From assembly GCF_010747415.1 (NCBI RefSeq), contig NZ_JAAGNZ010000001.1, positions 1,116,001 through 1,180,000 of the forward strand: a DNA stretch of 64,000 nt, given 5' to 3'. Position numbers and translations under genes: made by a program. A model generated the notes under the pieces. That model saw only the letters and a program-made list of their open reading frames with translations, was not told the DNA's origin and ran no database searches. This document shows positions 52,043 to 62,385 of the stretch, one piece after another. The first letter of the stretch is position 1, and each line of letters begins with the position of its first letter. The DNA comes from Spirosoma agri (GTDB taxonomy: Bacteria; Bacteroidota; Bacteroidia; Cytophagales; Spirosomataceae).

Positions 52043-53416
52043 CTAGTAACCCGGATTCTGGTTCAAGCTTGGGTTTTGCTGGATCTCACGCTGCGGGATA
52101 GGCCAGAGCTCGTAGCGGCTGTTCCAGTTGGGCGTGAAGGCGGACATAACTGCCTGCGCCCGCCCCGTCCGAACCAGATCGTACCACCGTTGTCCTTCGA
52201 ACGCCAGTTCATAAACACGTTCCCGTTCAACGGCTAGCAGCACATCGGCCTGGGCAGATACGGCAACCGCTGGTGCTTTGGCACGGGTACGCAACACGTT
52301 GATGTCGGCAATGGCTCCGCTGGTACCGGTCAGTTTTCCCTGCTGAGCACGGGCTTCGGCCCGGATCAGATACAGTTCGGCGAGCCGCATTAAGACAATG
52401 TTGTTGTTATCCTCCGAAGCTGTACCGTATTTAAGTACCGTCCAGCCGTTGTCATTTCCTTTCAGGTTCTGAACGCTGAAGCCAATCGTAGCACTGCGTG
52501 TACCCGATTCCGCCGATGTAAGAGCAGCAACGATCTGATTCGATGGAATAACCTCCCGGCGGCTCACATACAGGTTATTTAAGCTATAGCTACTGGTTCC
52601 CGGATCATCGGTGAGATTGTAACCAACTTCAAGAACAGATTCAGCCGTAAAGTCTCTCAGAACAATATCGGAGTAATTGGTTAGCAGGGTATATACCCCC
52701 GCACTAATTACAGTTGAAGTCATCTGTTCCGCCAGTGCCCAGTTTTTCATGTACAGATAATACCGGGCCATAGCTGCCTGGCAATTCAGTTTATTGATGT
52801 AGGTCGCATTCGTGGTTACGTCCGTTGATCCAGAGGCTACGGAGGGTAAATCGGTGAGAGCTGCCTGGTAATCAGCCAGTACCGAAGCCAGAATGTCGGC
52901 TTTGGCCGTTCGGCCTATATTACGGTTCGTTGCCTGATCGGTCGTTATTACTTTTGGAATATCCCCGTAGGTGTACGCACCAATGAAGTTAGCCCAGCCG
53001 CGCATAAACTTCGCTTCGGCAGAGACCTGTTTCCGCGTGGCTTCCGTAACACCACTTACCTGCGGTAGCCTGTCCAAAATAAAATTAGCCACGTAAATGG
53101 TGCGGTACAGATTTACCCAAAGCTCATCAACGGCCCCGTTTGCCGCTGTAATTTGCTTGGTGCCCAGTTCCCGGTAATCGGTGAACGTTCCGTTATGCTG
53201 AATGTAATCAGCGGTGAAATCGCCCGCAATCATGTTTGGCGAGGCCATCCCCCGGAATGAGCTATACAAACCAAGTCGAACAGGCTGCACATCGTTCGGT
53301 TCGTTCAGGACCAAATCATCAACTAACAGGGCCACTGGCTCCTTGTTAAGTACCTGCTCACAGGAAGCCAGACTGAACAAGGTAAGTACTATACTATATC
53401 GTAGAAAGCGAATCAT
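52043..53416 (-). CDS. SusD/RagB outer-membrane lipoprotein (locus 2)
   Basis: The surface partner of the SusC encoded upstream. The 457-residue protein has a lipoprotein signal ending SLASC (Cys19), then LNKEPVALLVDDL. SusD-typical segments include DELWVNLYRTIYVANFILDR, AEAKFMRGWANFIGAYTYGDIP, NCQAAMARYYLYMKNW and RLAELYLIRAEARAQ, and it ends PIPQREIQQNPSLNQNPGY, the usual SusD C-terminus. It is the second gene of a minus-strand operon, 35 nt after SusC. Confidence 0.95.
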   Translation of the reverse strand: MIRFLRYSIVLTLFSLASCEQVLNKEPVALLVDDLVLNEPNDVQPVRLGLYSSFRGMASPNMIAGDFTADYIQHNGTFTDYRELGTKQITAANGAVDELWVNLYRTIYVANFILDRLPQVSGVTEATRKQVSAEAKFMRGWANFIGAYTYGDIPKVITTDQATNRNIGRTAKADILASVLADYQAALTDLPSVASGSTDVTTNATYINKLNCQAAMARYYLYMKNWALAEQMTSTVISAGVYTLLTNYSDIVLRDFTAESVLEVGYNLTDDPGTSSYSLNNLYVSRREVIPSNQIVAALTSAESGTRSATIGFSVQNLKGNDNGWTVLKYGTASEDNNNIVLMRLAELYLIRAEARAQQGKLTGTSGAIADINVLRTRAKAPAVAVSAQADVLLAVERERVYELAFEGQRWYDLVRTGRAQAVMSAFTPNWNSRYELWPIPQREIQQNPSLNQNPGY

Positions 53417-53451
53417 ATCAAAAGTTGCGCTAATTGTCGAGTCCGTGCGGA

Positions 53452-56400
53452 TCAGAACGTGAGTGTCAGTCCTGCCAGCACGGTTTTTACCTGAGGAAAC
53501 GTAAAAAAGTCAATGCCCTGTGAGGTGGTTGAACCATCGAGCGTACTCACTTCTGGATCAGCCCCCGAATACCGTGTCCAGGTTAGCAGATTTGTCGCTG
53601 AGGCATAGAGTCGGACATTACCAACCTTATACTTGTTAGTCCATTTCTTTGGCAAGTTATAGCCAAGAGATACATTCTTTAGACGCAGGTATGAGCCATC
53701 TTCTACGAAGCGGCTGCTAAGGTAGTTGTTGTAGGTGTCCTGGTATACGTACTTCGGTACGCTGGTAATGTCGCCCTCTTTTCTCCAGCGTTTGAGCGCC
53801 AGCTTAGACTGATTGTTTTGTATGTCAGCACCGGTATTCAGCAGCGCGGTAGCGTTCGACAGGTTGAGCGTACTGTTTCCATACGAGAATTGAAGTAAGG
53901 CACTCACATCGATACCGTTCCAGGAAACCCGGTTCGTCAAGCCACCGTATAGTTTGGCCTGCGCATTCCCGATTACCTGTCCGTCGGCGGGTGTTATGCG
54001 GCCATCACCGTTCTTATCGTCATAGATAGCATTGCCCGTAGCAGGATCTACACCCAGAAACTTGAGTCCCCAGAACGTTCCCAGCGGTTGACCCTGCAAA
54101 ATTACATTGGTTCTATCCACGCCGTTACCCGTATAGCCCCGGAACAAGGGTACGTCACTCGCTAGTTCGACGACCTTGTTTTCATTATGCGAGAGATTCA
54201 GATCCGTAGTCCAGCGAACAGCTTTATTCATATTGACAGACGAAATCGTTAGTTCGATCCCCCGGTTACCCACTTTTCCGATATTACCCTGTACCGTACT
54301 AAATCCGGTCGTTTGCGGAATGGGCTGCGCAAACAGAAGTTTGTTCGTCAGGTTATCGTATGCGTCAATGATCAGGTTCAGACGGCCGCTGAAGAACGAT
54401 GCGTCTAGTCCAATATTGGCTTCGCGGGTGCGCTCCCATTGCAGCAGTGGATTGGCCAGCGTAGCCGGGCCGATACCTGTTGCTCCACTGTAGGTAGTGG
54501 AGGCCCACGTTCCCAGGAACTGATAGTCCCCAATGCGTTCGTTTCCGGTAAATCCGAAGCTGGCCCGCACTTTCAGATCGCTCAAAAAGCGGAATGACTC
54601 CATGAATTTCTCACTGGAAATTCGCCAGGCCAGCGATGCAGACGGGAACAGACCAAACCGTTTCTGCTGTCCGAACCGTGACGAACCATCGTAACGAGCC
54701 GTGATCGTTGCCAGGTATTTTTCGTCGTAGTCATAGCGAACTTCGCCAAAGGTCGACAGCAATCCGTTGTTGACAAAGGTAGATGTCCCCTGGTCAACGA
54801 TACCGGCAGAGGTAATATAGGTAAAATCATCACTCGGGAATAGCCGGCCCTGTAAGTTGCCGTACCGCTCCGTATGCTGTAATATCTCAAGGCCGGCCAA
54901 CGTATTAAATCGGTGTTTTTCGGCCAGTTGAAAGCTATAGTTCAACGTATTTGTATTGATTAGCGTCGAGAGGGTGGTGTTGCCGAAATCGCCATAGCCC
55001 TGCCCGCCAACGCTGGCCAGAAAGCCGCCAATGGCTGTTGTCGATGGTTCGAAATTGTCTTCGGTTACGTTATTATAATCAACACTAACCTTCGACCGGA
55101 AGCGCAGGTTTTGAATAATTTCGTATTCTCCGTAAATGCCCGCCAGTAATTTGACCGTCAGGGTATTGAAGCGGGGGAGAACGGCCTGTGCCAGTGGGTT
55201 GAAGTTCGGGAAGCCGGGGTAGTCCGGATCGTTGGGGACGGTGAGCTTGCCCTGGTCATTATAAGGCGAATAATATGGTAAACTTTTCATGGCCCCCGAA
55301 TAGACCCCATCCAGGAAATTATCGCCTTTCACCCGCTTGTTGAACGCGCGTGACAAGGTCATGTTCGTGCCGAATGAAAGTTTTTGGGTTGCTTTGTGAT
55401 CGAACTTAAATTGGCCTGTGTAGCGTGTAAACTGGTTGTTGACCTGAACGCCCTGCTCATCGCGGTAGCTGCCGCTCAGATAAAACTGCGTTTTGTCGTT
55501 GCCACCCTGCGTCGACAGCTGGTATTGCTGATAAACGCCTTTTCGCAACACAGCGTCTACCCAATCGGTATCGATGCCATCGGTAACGCCTTTTATCAGC
55601 CCCAATTTATCCGGGTTGAGCCCGGCATTGGTAACTGCTTCCCGTTGTAAATCGAGTAATTCGGATGAGTTAAGCAGATCTGGCCGCCGAACGACATCAG
55701 TCATACCGCGCTGAACGTCAAGGGTAAATCCTGTTTTTTGGTTCGATTTCCCCCGCTTGGTTGTTACAATCACAACACCATTAGCCGCCCGTGATCCGTA
55801 GATTGCCTTTGCCGACGCGTCTTTCAAGACCTCGATTGATTCGATGTCGTTGGCGTTAAAGAGCGAAAAGGCATTATCCTGCTGACCACCAAAATCGCGG
55901 CCAGTCAAATTACCATCTTCAACAGGAACGCCGTCGACAATAAACAAAGGTCGGTTGGAAGCAGAAATAGAGGTGTTGCCCCGGATGCGTACCGTCAATC
56001 CACCCCCCGGTGTACCCGACGACTGCGATACCTGGACACCAGCCGCCTGCCCTTGCAGGGCCTGATCGAAGCTGGCAACGGGAATATCCTTGAACCGATC
56101 GGGAGATACGGACGCAATGGAACCGGTGATGTCTTTGCGCTGGGTTGTGTTGTAGCCAGTTACAACGACCTGACTCAGTTCATTGATCGCTTCCTGCATT
56201 TGTACGTTCACGGTCGTACGGTTGCCAACGGCGACTTCCTGGGTAATTAGACCAATGGAGGTGAGAACCAGGACGGCTGTGCTTCCCGGAGCGGTGATGC
56301 TATAATTTCCGTTTGCGTCGGTGCTGGCTCCGGTGGTTGTTCCCTTAACCTGAATATTGACGCCCGGAATTGGTAACCCATCCTGCACCGATGTTACTCT

Positions 56401-56490
56401 ACCCGTTATACGCTGGCTCTGGGCCAATAATCGAACCGGCAGCATAGCCAGTAAGACTCCGCAAATAAAAATACCGTAATAGTTCCTCAT
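53452..56490 (-). CDS. SusC/RagA-family TonB-linked outer-membrane transporter (locus 2)
   Basis: This 1,012-residue transporter has a signal peptide (about 1-23), a CarboxypepD_reg-like domain (GLPIPGVNIQVKGTTTGAST), the linker ELSQVVVTGYNTTQRKDITG, a plug with ALQGQAAGVQVSQSSG and SIEVLKDASAKAIYGSRAANG, and a long barrel ending LAGLTLTF. It is first in a five-gene operon: SusC, SusD, Calx-beta-like lipoprotein, lipocalin-like lipoprotein and M43 protease. A weak promoter-like pair, ATTG then TGATTTTG (minus strand, 56540-56510), lies close upstream. Confidence 0.96.
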   Translation of the reverse strand: MRNYYGIFICGVLLAMLPVRLLAQSQRITGRVTSVQDGLPIPGVNIQVKGTTTGASTDANGNYSITAPGSTAVLVLTSIGLITQEVAVGNRTTVNVQMQEAINELSQVVVTGYNTTQRKDITGSIASVSPDRFKDIPVASFDQALQGQAAGVQVSQSSGTPGGGLTVRIRGNTSISASNRPLFIVDGVPVEDGNLTGRDFGGQQDNAFSLFNANDIESIEVLKDASAKAIYGSRAANGVVIVTTKRGKSNQKTGFTLDVQRGMTDVVRRPDLLNSSELLDLQREAVTNAGLNPDKLGLIKGVTDGIDTDWVDAVLRKGVYQQYQLSTQGGNDKTQFYLSGSYRDEQGVQVNNQFTRYTGQFKFDHKATQKLSFGTNMTLSRAFNKRVKGDNFLDGVYSGAMKSLPYYSPYNDQGKLTVPNDPDYPGFPNFNPLAQAVLPRFNTLTVKLLAGIYGEYEIIQNLRFRSKVSVDYNNVTEDNFEPSTTAIGGFLASVGGQGYGDFGNTTLSTLINTNTLNYSFQLAEKHRFNTLAGLEILQHTERYGNLQGRLFPSDDFTYITSAGIVDQGTSTFVNNGLLSTFGEVRYDYDEKYLATITARYDGSSRFGQQKRFGLFPSASLAWRISSEKFMESFRFLSDLKVRASFGFTGNERIGDYQFLGTWASTTYSGATGIGPATLANPLLQWERTREANIGLDASFFSGRLNLIIDAYDNLTNKLLFAQPIPQTTGFSTVQGNIGKVGNRGIELTISSVNMNKAVRWTTDLNLSHNENKVVELASDVPLFRGYTGNGVDRTNVILQGQPLGTFWGLKFLGVDPATGNAIYDDKNGDGRITPADGQVIGNAQAKLYGGLTNRVSWNGIDVSALLQFSYGNSTLNLSNATALLNTGADIQNNQSKLALKRWRKEGDITSVPKYVYQDTYNNYLSSRFVEDGSYLRLKNVSLGYNLPKKWTNKYKVGNVRLYASATNLLTWTRYSGADPEVSTLDGSTTSQGIDFFTFPQVKTVLAGLTLTF

Positions 56491-56957
56491 GTATAGCTTA
56501 TAATCCAGACAAAATCATTTAGGGTAGAACGTGACTCAATCACAAAACAATGTACTGAAAATACAGTAGGATGCTACCGCTTTTAACGAAAAAATTGATT
56601 TCGTCGTATAAATCCATAGGCGAACTAGTGCCCTATTCCTACGCTTATTTTTATTGCCTTATCGCGCTCCAGGGCTGTTCCAGGCCGCTTGACCACACGT
56701 CATGAAAAGAAGGCGCAATAGGTTACGCAACGGTTTTACTGAGCAACTTCGCCTACTTTATTGATGATCAGTAGTATACGCACCGTGCAATGGGTGACGT
56801 TAGACGTTACCGATGCCTGTACAACATAAAGAGGTTCTTCCGCCTAAGAAGAACCTCTTTATGCACAAGTAGCTGTCTTTGCTAAATGAGCTTTCCTGGT
56901 AAGCCGTCAGCCTGATTTAGCTTACTCGCTGTAGGCATCACTCGCGTGGTCTGAGCG
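56491..56957 (-). other. Intergenic region between SusCD-3 and SusCD-2, with a 15-bp hairpin
   Basis: No supported gene. A perfect 15-bp stem (56825-56839 with 56849-56863) lies 95 nt after the stop of the third SusD gene and probably closes that transcript. The promoter of SusC-2 should lie nearer 56490-56560. Confidence 0.6.
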
Positions 56958-58646
56958 CTAGTAATTAGGATTTGTCGTTGAAACGCTGGAAGAAGGTACG
57001 TTCAGCACCGATTCGTCGGCGGGTACATCCCAATAATCCATAAAGTTGTAGTTGATGGTGACGTTCTTATTGACCGCGCCAGCCGTCGTTACAACCGTAT
57101 TTCCGTAGCTTCCCCCGCCAACGGCAATATCATACGTCCAACCCCAGCGCCGACTGTCATAATAGGACAAGCCCCGGCTAAACAAGGCGACCCGTCTTTC
57201 GCGCGTCAGCTCAGTCAGGGCACCTGACAAGGATAAGCCGGTTCCCGCAACGGCTGCCACGCCAGCACCCTGGTAGGTTCTCTCCGCATCGACAAAAGCC
57301 AGCCCCGCATCAATGTTGCCTAAACGTATGTTAGCCTCAGCCAGCATCAGCGCGTTTTCCTCGTAACTACCCGCAATATACAGCTCATAGGCACCCGCTG
57401 TCCGGCTTCCCATCATGTACACACCAGCGGCTCCGGCGCCCCCATCAATCAAACTATACCGTGTCGTATAGATATAATTGTTTTTGTAGGTCGTCGTCGT
57501 GCTGAAGTTGTTCGTCAATCGCTTATCACCCGCGTTGAAATTCTGGATCAACCGTTCGCTGATTCGGAACGTCGTGCTGGTATTTGACCCCGCAGCCAAC
57601 GACGCCACCGTTCCCCCGGCAGGGGAGAAGAAGTAATTAGACGCTGTACTTCTGCCCGTAAAGACAAGATCCGTCTTCTGAATGCCATTGGTTACCAGAT
57701 TCAGTACGCTGGTCCAGTCAGCCGCTGTCATCGCCGTTGTCGATGATTTGGTGATTGTCGCATTCGGATTCCCCTTCACAAAAGGAGCCAGTTTGTTGAC
57801 CAGAATGTTCCGGGCGAGCATCGTGTTGATATTCCGCTTCCACATATCTACCGTAAGTATACCACCACGTCCCACCTGACTATCCGACGGGATCAGCGCT
57901 CCCAGAACCGCCTGGTAATCAGAGACACTGGTGATCGCACTCAGCGTAGTGGCTGCCAACGTAAAATAGCTGTTCGACTGGTTGATGATGGCATCATGCA
58001 GCACGTAATCACTATTGGTCGTTCCTGCTTTGTCGTTGATCAGACCGGAGTAATACATGGACCCAATCGACGCATAGGCATAGCCTTTCCACCAGTAAGC
58101 CCAGGCTTTGATCGTATTTGACCGGGAAGCGGCATCTCCCGAAAACTTGATCCCGTCAACCAGGCTCAGTATCTGGTTACAGCCGTTGTTCAGCGAATAC
58201 ATATTCGTCCACTGGTAATACAAGGGGTTGTTGCCCGCCCCGGTTGCTGCCCGGCTGTTGAACGACCGGATAATACCGATCTGTGGCGATGGGTTCGTTA
58301 CTTTCGTGCCATCGTCCAAAAGAATATAATCCGGCTGACCAATGGTTGTTACCTGGTTGTTCGAGGCATCGGCCCCAACTAAGTCGGCCATCAACGCGCT
58401 ATAGCCCCAGGGTAGCGAAAAGTAGCTGTCTCCCAGCCAGTTGTCTTGACCATTGCCCGCAAACCCGTTGATGTAAACGGCCCCCTGAGCGAAGTTGATA
58501 AGGCCCGCTTCGGTATTGACGTTAGCATCGTACGTTGGTGCGTTGGGGTTACCGACATCCAGTTGTTCTTTGCAGGAAACCGCCCCCAGCAGGAGTACCG
58601 TCAAACAGGCAGTGTAGAGAAATTTATAGTTATTGATCCGTTTCAT
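56958..58646 (-). CDS. SusD/RagB outer-membrane lipoprotein (locus 3)
   Basis: From ATG 58646 the protein is 562 residues, with lipoprotein signal ending LGAVSC (Cys25); a Met two codons earlier (58652) is also possible. SusD features are KEQLDVGNPNAPTYDANVN, AWAYWWKGYAYASIGSMYYSG, ALMLAEANIRLGNIDAGLAF, LTRERRVALFSRGLSYYDSRRWGW and the PADESVLNVP ending. The length is longer than the locus-2 SusD. It follows SusC-3 by 19 nt. No enzyme gene follows it in this operon. Confidence 0.94.
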   Translation of the reverse strand: MKRINNYKFLYTACLTVLLLGAVSCKEQLDVGNPNAPTYDANVNTEAGLINFAQGAVYINGFAGNGQDNWLGDSYFSLPWGYSALMADLVGADASNNQVTTIGQPDYILLDDGTKVTNPSPQIGIIRSFNSRAATGAGNNPLYYQWTNMYSLNNGCNQILSLVDGIKFSGDAASRSNTIKAWAYWWKGYAYASIGSMYYSGLINDKAGTTNSDYVLHDAIINQSNSYFTLAATTLSAITSVSDYQAVLGALIPSDSQVGRGGILTVDMWKRNINTMLARNILVNKLAPFVKGNPNATITKSSTTAMTAADWTSVLNLVTNGIQKTDLVFTGRSTASNYFFSPAGGTVASLAAGSNTSTTFRISERLIQNFNAGDKRLTNNFSTTTTYKNNYIYTTRYSLIDGGAGAAGVYMMGSRTAGAYELYIAGSYEENALMLAEANIRLGNIDAGLAFVDAERTYQGAGVAAVAGTGLSLSGALTELTRERRVALFSRGLSYYDSRRWGWTYDIAVGGGSYGNTVVTTAGAVNKNVTINYNFMDYWDVPADESVLNVPSSSVSTTNPNY

Positions 58647-58665
58647 GTTCAAGGTAAGTTAACGA

Positions 58666-61600
58666 TTAGAACCCGATGTTCAGGCCAACCTGATACGACT
58701 TGGTGTTTGGCAGTGTACTGTGATCTACCCCTCTGTCGAATGATGAGTTAGACGACCCTGAGCTAATTTCAGGATCATAGCCCGTGTATTTCGTGAGCGT
58801 AAAGAGGTTCCGGCCGGTCAGCACCAACTGAACCTTGTTGAGATACGGTAGTTTGACGAGTTTGGCTACGTCCAGCGCCAGCGATACGTTGCGCAGCCGG
58901 GCGAAAGAAGCATCTTCATAGAAGAAGTCTTTCGTGGCATTGTTGCCCGCACCCCGTGTGCTTCCCCAGAGTGCATAGTAAGCACTGGACCAATAGGCCG
59001 AATAAGCACCTGTTTTGCCATCGATGGTTACCGGTTGAGCAAAATCGCCGTGGATGCCGTCGCGGTACATCCATTCTTTCGTCTGGTTGTACAGGTGGCT
59101 GCCGTATACCCAGTCGATCTGGAAGTTAAAGGTCAGGAAGTCCCTGAACGTAAATCCGTTGATAAACGAAGCGTTGAATTTCGGGCTGGGATTACCAAAC
59201 GAATAGGTCTGGTTGGTAAACATAATCTGGTAATCAGACTTGCGTACAACACGCCCGTTTACCATCGTGTAGTTCCCTTCGTCCGACTGGGGTATATACC
59301 GCGCCCCTTCTTTGTTTACGTAATCGAAGCTCGTCAGGGCTTTATAACCGTAAATCTGTCCAATTGGTTGACCCGGCGTCAGAACCAAAGCCGTGCTACC
59401 TGCTGCCGACGATAAAATAATATCGGCACCACCGGCAATGGCATCGATCTTCGAAATCTGATGGCCGAAGTTGGTCGTGAAGTCCCACTTGAAATTCCGG
59501 GATTTGTAGACCGGCAGCGTCAATTGAAACTGTACCCCGTTCGATGACATATTGATCGCGTTCGTCAACTGGCCCGTTGCGCCGGTCGATGGTGGTACGC
59601 TAACCGTATAGATCACGTTTGCACTCGAACGTTTCCAGTATGTGAACGAACCCGAAATAGAGTTCAACCACGTCCGGTTTGAATTACCCCCCAACGTAAA
59701 GTCGGTACCGGCTTCAAACTCTTTGGATACCTCCACCTGTAGGTTTGGATTATTGCTGGTGGTCTGAATCGAATAGACAAGGCCCGTACCTAGATTTTGC
59801 TGATTCAAAACAGGATACCGGTCAAACGCACCCGGCTGAATACCCGCTTCACCATAGGCTGCTCTTAACTTGAAGTACGTCAGCGTATTCGACAGACGAT
59901 TGCCTTTGAAGAACGACAGGGGTGCAACGTGACCGTCGAAGTGCGGGAATGTGAACGGCGTCGAACCAGCACCAAACGCGGAAGACCAGTCTGTTCTGAA
60001 CCCAGCCGTAACACCGCCATACTCACCAAAATCAACTTTCTGGTTGACCAGATAACCATACGTCACAAACGGTTTGACGTAATCAAGTGCCACGGCCTGT
60101 TTCGATGTAGACGAGATATTGTAAGGGGGGGCGGTTCCTAAGCCTGTGCCATAGGTGTCGTACTCGGTATACCGGTTTTTCCGGTAGTCGAACGAAATCT
60201 GCGTACTGGTTTCGATTGGCAGGTTGATATGAAAATCGTCCTGAAAATTAGTCCGAATGAAGGCGGTGCCTAAAAAATTCTGGAAGGTCGTGTTGTACTG
60301 CCAGTTATTAATTTCGCCACTACCACTGTTCACAAAGTTGTACGAATAACTCTTATAAAAGGTGGAGTTTACGTTTTGTGTCTGGTTGTAATACGTCCAC
60401 CGGGCGTTCTCGTTCCGGTAGTTGATCCCGTATTTGGCATCCAGTTCCAGAAACTTGTTTACCTTATAATTGGCATCGAAATTCTGAATAACGTCTACCT
60501 TATTATCTAAACCGTCCGTGTACTGGAGGTTGTAGTATGGGTTACTCGCGTTGATACTCAAGTAGCTATCCCCTTGCTGGTGCCGTGGATACGAACCATC
60601 GGCCAGTTTGGCGGTCAGATCAAAGAAGGGAGAGGTATTGAGAAAGCCGTAGACTGAACCAATGTTACCCAACGAGTTTCCCTGTCCGTAGTACTGACCA
60701 CCTGCGGCACCTAGTCCTGGTTTCAGCGTATTCTTAGTGTACACCAGCTGGGTTGTCGAGCGTATCGTGAACCCTTTAAACAGTTCCGTACCAAAATTGG
60801 CCGACAGATTGCTTCTGTCTATATACCCGTTTTTCAGAATTGGTGTAACCGTATGGTTGTTGGCCGCAGCTATGTTGAAGTCACTTTTTTCGGAAGCACC
60901 CGAAACGTTGATTGTGTTGTTGGTTGTGCTTCCCGTTTGAAATACCTGCTTGAAGTGATCGTAGTATTTCAGGTTCGCATTGTAGGCTTTATCCGCAACA
61001 TTTCGGATGTCCTGAATGGCATAGCGCGTTGCACCGCCGTATTGGTAGGAAATGCCCGGTACTGACCCGTATTGGTCGTAGCTAACTATACCACCCGTAG
61101 CATTGACGAGGTTATTATTGGCATCCGTCAGATACGGATGTAGTTCCGCTTTGTGCACATTACCCGTGTTCAGAAATTCATTCGCCGAATAGCTGCTCGA
61201 CAGGTTAATGGCAATCCGCCCTTTCTTCCCTTTTTTCGTAAATACCTGAATAACACCGTTGGCACCCTGAGCTCCGTAAATAGAGGCCGAAGCGGCTCCC
61301 TGAACAACTTCTACCCGGTCTACGTTGCTCAAGTCCAGTGAGTTGATGTCCGTGGCTGCCACCTGGATACCGTCTACCATGATCAGCGGCTTTGTACCAC
61401 CCTGCACGGAATTGATACCACGCAGCAGAATATTTACGGGATCGCCGGGGTTACCACTAACCGACGAAATCTGCGCTCCCGGAATTTTACCGATCAAGGC
61501 CTGATCAATAGAAGCCGTTGGCGTTTGGGGCAGATCTTTTGCCGAAACACTTTCAACGGCAATACCCAATTTGGCCTTGCTGGTAGCAATACCGCTACCG

Positions 61601-61929
61601 GTTACCACAACTTCGGTCAGTAAGCGCGAATCGGATACCAGACTTATGTTTAGTTCTGATTCGTTGCCAATTGGGATCTCCTGAGTAGTGACTCCCACGA
61701 AGCTAAATATCAGCACGGTCCCTTTTGCCGATGGTATCGAGATGTCATAAACCCCGTTAACGTCGGTTGTCGTTCCTCTACTCGTTCCCTTCACAACGAT
61801 GGATACCCCTGGCATGGGTGATCCATCTTCCGCCGACGTAACCTTGCCGATTACCCGGCGCTCCTGAGCCCAGGCCGCCGTCCAGAGTGAGCACAGCAAA
61901 AGCAGGCTCAGACATAAAATTTTTCTCAT
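58666..61929 (-). CDS. SusC/RagA-family TonB-linked outer-membrane transporter (locus 3)
   Basis: This 1,087-residue transporter begins with a signal peptide (MRKILCLSLLLLCSLWTAAW, then AQ). A CarboxypepD_reg-like domain follows (GSPMPGVSIVVKGTSRGTTT), then LLTEVVVTGSG, a plug with DQALIGKIPGAQISSVSGNP and RVEVVQGAASASIYGAQGAN, and a barrel ending SYQVGLNIGF. It is not paired with any peptidase or hydrolase in its operon, so the substrate is open. It has a promoter-like match just upstream. Confidence 0.95.
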   Translation of the reverse strand: MRKILCLSLLLLCSLWTAAWAQERRVIGKVTSAEDGSPMPGVSIVVKGTSRGTTTDVNGVYDISIPSAKGTVLIFSFVGVTTQEIPIGNESELNISLVSDSRLLTEVVVTGSGIATSKAKLGIAVESVSAKDLPQTPTASIDQALIGKIPGAQISSVSGNPGDPVNILLRGINSVQGGTKPLIMVDGIQVAATDINSLDLSNVDRVEVVQGAASASIYGAQGANGVIQVFTKKGKKGRIAINLSSSYSANEFLNTGNVHKAELHPYLTDANNNLVNATGGIVSYDQYGSVPGISYQYGGATRYAIQDIRNVADKAYNANLKYYDHFKQVFQTGSTTNNTINVSGASEKSDFNIAAANNHTVTPILKNGYIDRSNLSANFGTELFKGFTIRSTTQLVYTKNTLKPGLGAAGGQYYGQGNSLGNIGSVYGFLNTSPFFDLTAKLADGSYPRHQQGDSYLSINASNPYYNLQYTDGLDNKVDVIQNFDANYKVNKFLELDAKYGINYRNENARWTYYNQTQNVNSTFYKSYSYNFVNSGSGEINNWQYNTTFQNFLGTAFIRTNFQDDFHINLPIETSTQISFDYRKNRYTEYDTYGTGLGTAPPYNISSTSKQAVALDYVKPFVTYGYLVNQKVDFGEYGGVTAGFRTDWSSAFGAGSTPFTFPHFDGHVAPLSFFKGNRLSNTLTYFKLRAAYGEAGIQPGAFDRYPVLNQQNLGTGLVYSIQTTSNNPNLQVEVSKEFEAGTDFTLGGNSNRTWLNSISGSFTYWKRSSANVIYTVSVPPSTGATGQLTNAINMSSNGVQFQLTLPVYKSRNFKWDFTTNFGHQISKIDAIAGGADIILSSAAGSTALVLTPGQPIGQIYGYKALTSFDYVNKEGARYIPQSDEGNYTMVNGRVVRKSDYQIMFTNQTYSFGNPSPKFNASFINGFTFRDFLTFNFQIDWVYGSHLYNQTKEWMYRDGIHGDFAQPVTIDGKTGAYSAYWSSAYYALWGSTRGAGNNATKDFFYEDASFARLRNVSLALDVAKLVKLPYLNKVQLVLTGRNLFTLTKYTGYDPEISSGSSNSSFDRGVDHSTLPNTKSYQVGLNIGF

Positions 61930-61969
61930 TTCTAACGAATCGTAGGTTAAAAAAACTTGTTCACTTCGA

Positions 61970-62001
61970 CAAAACTAGAAAGGAGAAAAGACCCGAACAA
62001 T
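61970..62001 (-). promoter_or_regulatory. Putative promoter of the locus-3 SusC gene
   Basis: On the minus strand, ATTG (62001-61998) is followed after 20 nt by TAGTTTTG (61977-61970). This fits TTTG-N20-TANNTTTG with one mismatch at -33. The predicted start lies about 35 nt before ATG 61929. Confidence 0.5.
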
Positions 62002-62385
62002 ATTGCTTCACCCTGGAATATGACCAAATATTAATTCTATCCTATTCTCAATTTGTAAAATATTATTTTAAGAATTAAAATATAATTAAATCAACATATA
62101 GTGTCTTTCATTAAGCAATTATAGGGGGCGTGTAAAAGTCAATGGGAGTATTTATACTTAGTACGCTTGTTGCTGGAACCAGTGAAGTTTTAGGCCGATT
62201 TAGTGTGATTCGTTCAGGAAGATCAGCCTCTAAAAAGCATTGCCTGATCCAGTATAGATGGCCCAAGCAAACAGGCCAACGTTGGGCCAACTAACGGCCC
62301 GGTACTGCTACAAACAGGATGGGATAAACGGGCTGACTGATTTGGTAAAGTAGTAAAACCGGTACGTGCCACTCTTTCTGCGATT
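62002..62385 (+). other. Intergenic region between SusC-3 and the GntP-family gene
   Basis: AT-rich around 62,020-62,100, then mixed. No gene is supported; a minus-strand frame at 62223-62579 mostly shadows the permease gene. No exact TANNTTTG lies before the permease. Confidence 0.3.

Noticed and set aside
33691-62160. Shared 13-mer GTATTTATACTTA in the ProDH-AraC palindrome and before the GntP gene
   Set aside because: AT-rich words of this length recur by chance in 64 kb; the second site lacks the palindrome.
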